A DNA stretch of 64,000 bases from Denitrificimonas caeni DSM 24390 (lineage in GTDB: Bacteria; Pseudomonadota; Gammaproteobacteria; Pseudomonadales; Pseudomonadaceae), in assembly GCF_000421765.1 (NCBI RefSeq), contig NZ_ATXQ01000010.1, positions 1 through 64,000 of the forward strand, given 5' to 3'. Shown one piece after another: positions 57,693-64,000 of the stretch (position 1 is its first letter; every line of letters starts with the position of its first letter). The translations under genes were made by a program, and so were the position numbers. Under the pieces are notes generated by a model. It did no database searches. It had not been told where the DNA came from and saw nothing but the letters and a program-made list of their open reading frames with translations.

Positions 57693-58024
57693 CTGAAACT
57701 CCAGTGAGCCATGCAGGGCTATTAGATTTCATCAAGAGCCGGCCCGTCCCGGTAAATAGAGTCAGTCAGGGATAATGCTATCCCAATGCAGTACCACGGT
57801 TTCCGCCTGCGACGCGCATTGTAACCGAGCGCCAAGCTACTATCAAAACGCTCTGCAGCAATCCCTGCCCATGAAACCCAGAGTCTATGGCAGAAAACCG
57901 CCTCCTGTCTTTCTCTCCTGCGTTAACATAGTGCAGCGTTCCTTTGCGGCATCAGCAACGACTCAAGAGATGACCTGTACCACTCAGCCCAGATCACCAT
58001 GACGCTTGGCCTGGCAGTTTGGCT
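57693..58024. other. Gene-free stretch before phoB
   Basis: Between the PACE gene and the Pho box no frame reads like a protein on either strand and no repeat stands out. The 75-codon frame at 57775-58002 has no ribosome-binding site or familiar motif. In P. aeruginosa ubiquinone genes lie upstream of phoB; no trace is seen here. Confidence 0.4.
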
Positions 58025-58042
58025 TTGTCATCATTCTGTCAC
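58025..58042 (+). promoter_or_regulatory. Pho box upstream of phoB
   Basis: TTGTCAT-CATT-CTGTCAC matches the PhoB-binding consensus of two CTGTCAT repeats spaced by four bases, 55 bases before the phoB start. It indicates autoregulation under phosphate starvation. Confidence 0.75.
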
Positions 58043-58097
58043 TTTCACACGCTGTAATACGCATGACATATTTCATAGTGAACGACAGGACTAATTC

Positions 58098-58787
58098 ATG
58101 ACCAGTAAAACTGTACTCATCGTGGATGATGAAGCCGCTATTCGCGAGATGATTGCAGTGGCTTTGCAAATGGCGGGCTACCGCTGTTTGGAGGCTGAAA
58201 ATGCACAAGCTGCGCACGCTATTGTTGTTGATCATCAACCGGACATTATTTTACTCGACTGGATGATGCCTGACGTCAGCGGCATCGAATTGGCGCGCCG
58301 TCTAAAAAGGGAAACAGCTTATGCAGATATTCCTATTATTATGCTCACCGCGCGCAGCGAAGAAGACAATAAAATTCAAGGACTGGAAGCCGGCGCAGAC
58401 GATTACATTACCAAACCCTTTTCACCGCGTGAGCTGATCGCCCGCTTAAAGGCCGTCTTACGCCGCACCGCCACCGCCGGTATTGATGAGCCGATTGAGG
58501 TCGAAGGTTTGCGCTTAGACCCGAGCAGTCACCGGGTCAGTTCGGGCGAAACAGAGTTAGAGTTTGGCCCTACTGAGTTTCGCTTGTTACAGTTTTTCAT
58601 GACTCACCCTGAACGCGCATACACTCGCAGTCAGCTGCTGGATCAAGTTTGGGGCGGTAATGTCTACGTTGAAGAGCGTACAGTCGATGTGCATATCCGT
58701 CGCTTACGTCTAGCTCTAGGCGCACAGCACGAGCATTTGGTGCAAACTGTGCGTGGTACTGGCTATCGATTTTCCACCAAGGTGTGA
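58098..58787 (+). CDS. phoB: Phosphate regulon response regulator PhoB
   Basis: A 229-residue OmpR-class regulator that activates Pho-box promoters. The receiver domain (1-120) has the acidic pocket in [10 protein letters not shown], the phosphorylated aspartate in [10 protein letters not shown] and the lysine in YITKPFSP. The C-terminal winged helix (about 130-229) has [22 protein letters not shown] and [12 protein letters not shown]. phoR follows 24 bases later. Confidence 0.97.
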   Translation: MTSKTVLIVDDEAAIREMIAVALQMAGYRCLEAENAQAAHAIVVDHQPDIILLDWMMPDVSGIELARRLKRETAYADIPIIMLTARSEEDNKIQGLEAGADDYITKPFSPRELIARLKAVLRRTATAGIDEPIEVEGLRLDPSSHRVSSGETELEFGPTEFRLLQFFMTHPERAYTRSQLLDQVWGGNVYVEERTVDVHIRRLRLALGAQHEHLVQTVRGTGYRFSTKV

Positions 58788-58811
58788 TCAATTAATGATC
58801 TGCAGTCATTT

Positions 58812-60110
58812 ATGAAGCGTTTATTGCAAAAAGAACTGCTGCGTCTGCTGGGCTGGATGCTGTTTGGCACGTTGCTTGGCTATCTGTGGAATCGTCCAGC
58901 ACTGGGTGCAGCGACTGCGCTCCTGATACTGCTGGGCCAACATATTTGGCAATTACAACGCTTAATCCGCTGGCTACAAGCTCCGCATGAGGCACCACCT
59001 GAAGCACAGCGGCTCTGGGGTGAGATTTTTGACGGTATCTACCATTACCAGCGCCGTCAAAAAGCCGATCAACAGCAACTCACTCAACTTCTCAAGCGCA
59101 TCCAAGACTCCAGCCAAGCATTGCGCGACGGCGTGGTGATGATTGATCACAAAGGTGATTTGGAATGGTGGAATGAGGCTGCAGAGAAGTTACTGGGGTT
59201 ATCTGCCGCCAGCGATCGCGGTCAGCCGATCACCTACCTGCTGCGCCAGCCACAGTTTGTTGACTACTATGAAAGTCAAAACTACCTTGAGCCTTTGATG
59301 CTGCCCTCGCACATCCATGAGGAACGTTTGCTTGAGTATCAAATTACTTTATTTGGCCAAAACGAACGTTTATTACTCATCCGTGATTGCACTAAAATGC
59401 GCCGCCTTGAGCGCATGCGCCAAGATTTTATTGCCAATGTCTCGCACGAACTGCGCACACCTTTAACCGTGCTGTCCGGTTACTTAGAAACCTTCAGTGA
59501 CTATGCCGATGAGCTGCCCGCACAATGGCAACGTGGCTTGGCGCTAATGACGCAACAGTCTGCACGTATGGAACACTTGGTCTCCGATCTGCTGACCCTA
59601 TCGCGATTAGAAACCAGTGATTTTAAAGCCGAAGCCGAGCCGATTAATGTCGCCGAGCTCTTAAACGCTATCCGGCTCGATGCTCTGGCATTATCAGGGC
59701 ATAAACACCAGTTACTGCTCGATGTGGATAGCCAATTATATGTGCGCGGTTCTGCCACTGAATTGCGCAGCGCTTTCTCTAATTTGGTGTTTAACGCGGT
59801 GAAATACACACCGCACGGCAGCATCATTGAACTGCGCTGGCACCACAACCAAGACGGTGCCTATCTTGAGGTAAAAGATAATGGCCCTGGAATTGATAGC
59901 AAACACTTAGCCTTTCTCACTCAGCGCTTTTATCGCGTGGACAGCAGTCGCTCGAGCGAAACCGGCGGCACAGGCTTGGGGCTAGCGATTGTTAAGCATG
60001 TGTTATTGCGTCACCAGGGGCGTTTACAGATCAGCAGTAGCGCCGAGCAAGGCAGTTGCTTTACTTGTCACTTCCCGCTCAGCCAAACGCTATTGGCTCA
60101 TGCGCTATAA
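58812..60110 (+). CDS. phoR: Phosphate regulon sensor kinase PhoR
   Basis: A 432-residue membrane histidine kinase. Two N-terminal hydrophobic stretches (about residues 10-55) leave almost no periplasmic part, so it senses through the PstSCAB-PhoU complex. A PAS domain covers about 95-190. The H-box is FIANVSHELRTPLTVLSGY (about 210-228), and ATP-binding motifs are AVKYTPHGS, VKDNGPGI and GTGLGLAIVKH. An inverted repeat overlaps its stop codon. Confidence 0.97.
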   Translation: MKRLLQKELLRLLGWMLFGTLLGYLWNRPALGAATALLILLGQHIWQLQRLIRWLQAPHEAPPEAQRLWGEIFDGIYHYQRRQKADQQQLTQLLKRIQDSSQALRDGVVMIDHKGDLEWWNEAAEKLLGLSAASDRGQPITYLLRQPQFVDYYESQNYLEPLMLPSHIHEERLLEYQITLFGQNERLLLIRDCTKMRRLERMRQDFIANVSHELRTPLTVLSGYLETFSDYADELPAQWQRGLALMTQQSARMEHLVSDLLTLSRLETSDFKAEAEPINVAELLNAIRLDALALSGHKHQLLLDVDSQLYVRGSATELRSAFSNLVFNAVKYTPHGSIIELRWHHNQDGAYLEVKDNGPGIDSKHLAFLTQRFYRVDSSRSSETGGTGLGLAIVKHVLLRHQGRLQISSSAEQGSCFTCHFPLSQTLLAHAL

Positions 60111-60142
60111 GCTGTTGTATGCAGTAACGGCTTATAGCGCAT
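60100..60142. terminator. Inverted repeat between phoR and phoU
   Basis: ATGCGCTATAAGC (60100-60112) pairs exactly with GCTTATAGCGCAT (60130-60142), a 13-bp stem with a 17-base loop. The left arm includes the phoR stop codon. Position between convergent genes suggests a two-way terminator; no T-run is evident. Confidence 0.55.
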
Positions 60143-60164
60143 TCAGAATACTCTAACTTAACCT

Positions 60165-60911
60165 TTAATCATTACGTTGTAGCGAGCGTCCACGCTGAGC
60201 AATGGCAGCTTCGATCTGCTCAATGTCGGCATAACGGACATCTTGTCCTTCCACCAGATAAATCACGTATTCGGCAAGGTTGCTGGCGTGATCACCCACT
60301 CGCTCTAATGAACGTAACACCCACATAATGCTCATCACTTGTGAAATTGAGCGTGGGTCTTCCATCATAAAAGTGATTAAAGCGCGTGTGGCCGAACGGT
60401 ATTCTAAATCGACATTTTCATCTTCGCGCAATACTGCCAGCGCCTGTTTGCTGTCAAAGCGCGCAAAGGCATTTAAAGCATCTTGCACCATTTGTCGGAC
60501 ATGATTACCCAAGTGACGCACTTCAATATAGCCGCGTGGTGAAGCGCCCTCTTCGGCCAATTTCAAGGTTGCACGCGCGACTTTACTGGCTTCATCACCA
60601 ATGCGTTCCAAGTCGGCGGTGGCACGAATTACCGCAAGCACCAAACGCAAATCCGATGCGGCGGGCTGGCGACGGGCAAGAATCTGTGTGCAGTACTCAT
60701 CGATATCCAACTGCAACTGATTCACTTGCTGATCTTTAGCGCGCACATCGGTGGCTAACTGGGTGTCACCATCGAGTAACGATTGCACTGCATCTTTAAC
60801 CTGCTGCTCAACCATGCCGCCCATTTCCAGCAACTGACTGCGGATTTCTTCCAGTTCTTGATTAAACTTCTGGGAAATATGCGTGCTATGGCTGTCTTGA
60901 TTAATTTTCAT
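60165..60911 (-). CDS. phoU: Phosphate signalling protein PhoU
   Basis: A 248-residue cytoplasmic protein of two three-helix bundles that links the Pst transporter to PhoR and keeps the regulon off when phosphate is ample. The metal-binding repeats are visible: DLERIGDEASKVA in the first half and SLERVGDHASNLAE in the second. It is the last gene of the pstC-pstA-pstB-phoU series, 168 bases after pstB with a REP element between. Confidence 0.96.
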   Translation of the reverse strand: MKINQDSHSTHISQKFNQELEEIRSQLLEMGGMVEQQVKDAVQSLLDGDTQLATDVRAKDQQVNQLQLDIDEYCTQILARRQPAASDLRLVLAVIRATADLERIGDEASKVARATLKLAEEGASPRGYIEVRHLGNHVRQMVQDALNAFARFDSKQALAVLREDENVDLEYRSATRALITFMMEDPRSISQVMSIMWVLRSLERVGDHASNLAEYVIYLVEGQDVRYADIEQIEAAIAQRGRSLQRND

Positions 60912-60987
60912 ATCACCTGCCCACCTGTGGATAAATAATTATACGCAATGTTTTTGTCGTCTCACTCAGCCACGCTGTCGTCCTCGG

Positions 60988-61014
60988 TCGCGGGCATGGC
61001 CCGCTCCTACAAGG
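60988..61014. repeat. Pseudomonas-type REP element
   Basis: The complement reads GTAGGAGCGGGCCATGCCCGCGA, the standard pseudomonad repetitive extragenic palindrome with conserved GTAGGAGC head and a GCGGGC/GCCCGC stem (60990-61004). It sits between pstB and phoU. No second copy was noticed in the window. Confidence 0.8.
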
Positions 61015-61079
61015 TCCATGCCCAGCGCTCAAGGCCCTCATCTACAACAAGGCTATGGGAATGCATGTTTAGCGAATTT

Positions 61080-61919
61080 CTAGCCATAACGACCGGTAAT
61101 GTAATCTTCGGTTTGCTTGTTGGCGGGGTTGGTAAACACGGTATCAGTGTTATCAAATTCCAGCAGCTGGCCTAAATACATAAACGCGGTGTAGTCAGAG
61201 ACCCGCGCTGCTTGCTGCATATTGTGAGTGACGATCACAATGGTGAAGCGGTCTTTTAAATCGTTGAGCAATTCTTCAATTTTCAAGGTAGAGATCGGGT
61301 CCAATGCCGAAGCAGGCTCGTCCAGCAGTAACACTTCTGGCTTGACGGCAATGGTGCGAGCAATCACCAGACGCTGTTGCTGACCACCGGACATACCTAA
61401 AGCAGACTCATGCAGACGGTCTTTGGTTTCATCCCAAATGGCTGCCGAACGCAGCGCCCATTCCACGGTTTCATCCAGTAAACGCTTATTTTTAATGCCT
61501 TGGATACGCAAACCATAAGCGACGTTTTCATAAATGGTTTTCGGGAACGGATTAGGCTTTTGAAACACCATGCCAACGCGGCGACGCAAATCAGCCACGT
61601 CGACACCTTTAGCGTAAATATCATGGCCATCAATGGTCACTTGGCCTTCAATGCGCACACCATCGACCAAATCATTCATGCGATTAAACGAGCGCAATAA
61701 GGTCGATTTACCGCAGCCCGACGGGCCAATAAAAGCGGTGATGCGTTTTTTCGGGATTTGCATGGTGATGCCGTTCAAGGCTTTGCTGTCGCCGTAGTAC
61801 AGATGCATGTCTTTGACATCAATACAGGGGGTTTCATCGGCCAAGCTCAGCTGCTGCGCCGAGCGGCCCAGTGCGGTGAACTTCATTGCATGGGAAGCGG
61901 CTGTGGGTGAGTTCATCAT
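61080..61919 (-). CDS. pstB: Phosphate ABC transporter ATP-binding protein PstB
   Basis: A 279-residue ABC ATPase powering high-affinity phosphate import. Walker A is GPSGCGKS (about residues 69-76), the Q-loop VFQKPNPFP, the signature [11 protein letters not shown], Walker [14 protein letters not shown] and the switch histidine VTHNMQQ. About 35 residues precede the ABC core, as is usual for pseudomonads. The second ATG (61916) is an equally possible start. 29 bases after pstA. Confidence 0.97.
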   Translation of the reverse strand: MMNSPTAASHAMKFTALGRSAQQLSLADETPCIDVKDMHLYYGDSKALNGITMQIPKKRITAFIGPSGCGKSTLLRSFNRMNDLVDGVRIEGQVTIDGHDIYAKGVDVADLRRRVGMVFQKPNPFPKTIYENVAYGLRIQGIKNKRLLDETVEWALRSAAIWDETKDRLHESALGMSGGQQQRLVIARTIAVKPEVLLLDEPASALDPISTLKIEELLNDLKDRFTIVIVTHNMQQAARVSDYTAFMYLGQLLEFDNTDTVFTNPANKQTEDYITGRYG

Positions 61920-61948
61920 GACTGCCTTTTGATAAAATAAAAAATCAA

Positions 61949-63625
61949 TTACATATCCAGCGCACGGAATTTCTCGCGCAGACGATTACGAATACCGATG
62001 GCGGTAAGGTTGAGCACGGCAATCACGACCACCAACATTAAAGCTGTGGCATACACCAAGGGGCGTGCCGCTTCGACGTTGGGACTTTGAAAACCGACAT
62101 CATAAATATGAAAGCCGAGGTGCATAAACTTGCGCTCTAAGTGCAGAAATGGCGCATTGATATCCAAGGGTAAATTGGGTGCCAGCTTCACCACACCAAC
62201 CAACATCAGCGGTGCAACTTCACCGGCCGCGCGCGCTACCGCAAGGATCACTCCGGTCATCATCGCTGGGCTGGCCATCGGGATGACCACGCGCATTAAT
62301 GTTTCAAATTTGGTCGCACCTAATGCTAACGAGCCCTCACGCACTGAACGTGGAATCCGTGACAAACCTTCTTCGGTAGCGACAATCACCACAGGTAAAG
62401 TCAGCAATGCCAAGGTTAGCGAGGCCCAAAGTAAACCCGGGGTACCAAAGGTTGGCGCAGGCAAAGCAGGGGCATAAAACAGCTGATCTAAATTGCCACC
62501 AATAAAGTAGACAAAAAAGCCTAAACCAAACACGCCATACACAATCGATGGCACACCGGCGAGGTTATTCACGGCAATACGAATGATGCGGGTCATTAAA
62601 CCTTGGCTGGCATACTCACGCAGATAGACTGCGGCAATCACGCCAAAAGGAGTGACGATCAGCGACATAATCATCACCATCAGCACGGTGCCAAAAATCG
62701 CTGGAAAAATACCGCCCTCAGTATTGGCTTCGCGCGGATCGTCAGAGACAAACTCCACCAATTTCAGCACGTAGTGCTGCATTTTCTGCCATAGGCTCAG
62801 CGAGTTAGGCTGATAGAGACGTACTACTTCGCTGAAGTTGACCTCTTTATGCTGGCCATCAGCGGTGACTAACAGCAAGGTGTCGCGCTTAAAGGGTGTA
62901 TACAGCGCCATTAACTCAGCTTCTTGAATCGCATAATCGGCCTGTAACAGCGTTTTCTCAGCCTGCAGTTCCGCAAGATTTTGTGGGGTGTCTTGGTCTT
63001 TAAGTTGCAAACTACGCTCTGCGATACGCAGCTTTTCCAACTCATAGTTGAGCGCACCAATCGCCCCACCTTCTAAACTTTGAATACGCTGATAAATTTC
63101 ACCAGCACGCTCAGTGCGGCGCAGCACTTCATCCCAGAGTTGATTCTGACCTGGTTCTTGTTCAGCAATCAGTTGACCATTTTCTTTGATACCAACAATG
63201 TAGCCATAAAAATTACCCCACTCTCGGCGCTCCAAGGCCACCGCATGTTTGGGGTATTGCAGATCGCTCAATTGATGCTCTAAAACCCAGCGAAAGTCTG
63301 AACCATACAGCTCGCGGTTACCGACTTTAATTAACTGGCGATCGAGAATCTGCATCCCTTCCGGCACCGATAAGCCGGCATTGCGAATCTGTTCTGCGGT
63401 GACTTGTTCACGCTGTACCCGCTCACCCAGCACTGGCATTTTCATGTCTTGGCTATCGGTATATTGGTATTCTTGCAAGCTGGCAGGCCAAAAATGCACT
63501 AAACCTCGCGAGGCAATCACACCGAGTAAGCCCAACACCAGCACCACACTGATGGCTACCGCCCCAGCATTCAACCACACCCAAGGGCTACCACTGGCCA
63601 CCCATTTTTTCAGCGAAACCTGCAT
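61949..63625 (-). CDS. pstA: Phosphate ABC transporter permease PstA, long form
   Basis: A 558-residue inner-membrane permease. An N-terminal membrane helix (about 15-38) is followed by a large extracytoplasmic region of about 250 residues with a predicted coiled stretch ([18 protein letters not shown] onward). The six-helix permease core lies in the last 270 residues with the coupling loop [16 protein letters not shown]. Most PstA proteins are near 300 residues; the long form is known in pseudomonads. The coupling with pstB and pstC is conserved. Confidence 0.94.
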   Translation of the reverse strand: MQVSLKKWVASGSPWVWLNAGAVAISVVLVLGLLGVIASRGLVHFWPASLQEYQYTDSQDMKMPVLGERVQREQVTAEQIRNAGLSVPEGMQILDRQLIKVGNRELYGSDFRWVLEHQLSDLQYPKHAVALERREWGNFYGYIVGIKENGQLIAEQEPGQNQLWDEVLRRTERAGEIYQRIQSLEGGAIGALNYELEKLRIAERSLQLKDQDTPQNLAELQAEKTLLQADYAIQEAELMALYTPFKRDTLLLVTADGQHKEVNFSEVVRLYQPNSLSLWQKMQHYVLKLVEFVSDDPREANTEGGIFPAIFGTVLMVMIMSLIVTPFGVIAAVYLREYASQGLMTRIIRIAVNNLAGVPSIVYGVFGLGFFVYFIGGNLDQLFYAPALPAPTFGTPGLLWASLTLALLTLPVVIVATEEGLSRIPRSVREGSLALGATKFETLMRVVIPMASPAMMTGVILAVARAAGEVAPLMLVGVVKLAPNLPLDINAPFLHLERKFMHLGFHIYDVGFQSPNVEAARPLVYATALMLVVVIAVLNLTAIGIRNRLREKFRALDM

Positions 63626-63672
63626 CTTCTCTGCTCCTAAACCTGTGCCAATCTGCTAGTAAAAATGGCCTA

Positions 63673-64000
63673 TTAAAGCGTGCTGTATTTGTTACGCAGG
63701 CGTTGTCTGACCAAGTCGGCCAAGGTATTGACCACAAAGGTAAATAAGAACAGCACCAAGGCAGCCAAAAACAAAATTCGATAATGACTGCTGCCCAGTG
63801 CTGACTCGCCCATCTCCACGGCAATGTTGGCCGCCAGAGTACGCATCCCTTCGAAAATATTGGCGTTCATTACTGGCGTATTACCGGTGGCCATCAAGAC
63901 AATCATGGTTTCACCGACGGCGCGGCCCATGCCGATCATCACCGCAGAAAAAATACCCGGACTGGCGGTTGGCAACACCACTCTGACTAAGGTTTGCCAA
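63673..64000 (-). CDS. pstC: Phosphate ABC transporter permease PstC (C-terminal part)
   Basis: The last 108 codons of PstC; the gene continues beyond the right edge. The frame is open to the edge (WQTLVRVVLPTASPG at the boundary), followed by GMGRAVGETMIVLMATGN and a final membrane helix FLFTFVVNTLADLVRQRLR. It lies 47 bases upstream of pstA. Confidence 0.95.
   Translation of the reverse strand, partial: WQTLVRVVLPTASPGIFSAVMIGMGRAVGETMIVLMATGNTPVMNANIFEGMRTLAANIAVEMGESALGSSHYRILFLAALVLFLFTFVVNTLADLVRQRLRNKYSTL

Noticed and set aside
57775-58002. 75-codon plus-strand frame before phoB
   Set aside because: No ribosome-binding site, no domain-like pattern, unusual composition; likely non-coding.

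Overview
The window is chromosomal DNA from a gammaproteobacterium of the Pseudomonadaceae, probably one of the lower-GC lineages. The evidence is gene content and order. From memory, several blocks match Pseudomonas aeruginosa: rrn–tyrS–M23 peptidase–anmK–erpA–argC–hemJ; prfB–lysS and recJ–yaeQ; djlA–murU–amgK opposite lptD–surA–pdxA; waaA, FAD oxidoreductase, aldo/keto reductase, hldE; lrgAB–phaJ4-like; rpmB–rpmG, radC–coaBC–dut–algC–argB; pyrE, crc, rph, yicC; and phoBR–phoU–pstBAC. The DNA looks clearly less GC-rich than typical Pseudomonas. The genus is inference.

Layout. 1-0.8 kb: 5' end of a 16S rRNA gene on the minus strand with its boxA leader and promoter. 0.8-6.7 kb: tyrS, an M23 peptidase, anmK, erpA, argC, hemJ. 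6.8-16.1 kb: a DUF805/zinc-ribbon membrane protein, ppc, lysS, prfB (with the RF2 programmed frameshift), recJ, yaeQ. 16.3-18.6 kb: three exported proteins (Sel1 repeat, DUF3530, dihaem cytochrome c). 18.6-26.3 kb: cell-envelope genes (djlA, murU, amgK, lptD, surA) and pdxA. 26.3-31.5 kb: carbonic anhydrase, rimI, a probable DNA polymerase III psi subunit, leuA, waaA. 31.5-38.2 kb: oxidoreductases, hldE, lrgB/lrgA, a MaoC hydratase, rpmG/rpmB, radC. 38.3-43.5 kb: coaBC-dut-algC-argB. 43.6-49.6 kb: a KamA-type radical SAM aminomutase, a DUF4124 protein, pyrE, crc, a DUF4870 protein, rph, yicC. 58.0-64.0 kb: the phosphate regulon, with a Pho box before phoB and pstC running off the right edge.

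The one clearly accessory region is about 49.7-57.2 kb, between yicC and the pho genes. It carries a SEC-C protein, a RhuM-family protein, a 1047-residue PLD-nuclease/DEAD-helicase/DUF3427 protein, a HipBA toxin-antitoxin pair, and a previously unflagged remnant of a Fic (DUF4172) gene. This has the look of a small defence/toxin island. An 11-bp palindromic motif present twice in front of hipBA recurs with one mismatch in front of the SEC-C gene 6.4 kb away, so HipB may control both. I consider this island and its shared operator the best candidate for an undescribed system.

Other points of note are an orphan KamA gene behind a hairpin-rich 275-bp leader, a single Pseudomonas-type REP element between pstB and phoU, strong inverted repeats between most convergent gene pairs, and a type-1 (E. 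coli-like) leuA. No CRISPR array, tRNA gene, insertion sequence or prophage was seen.
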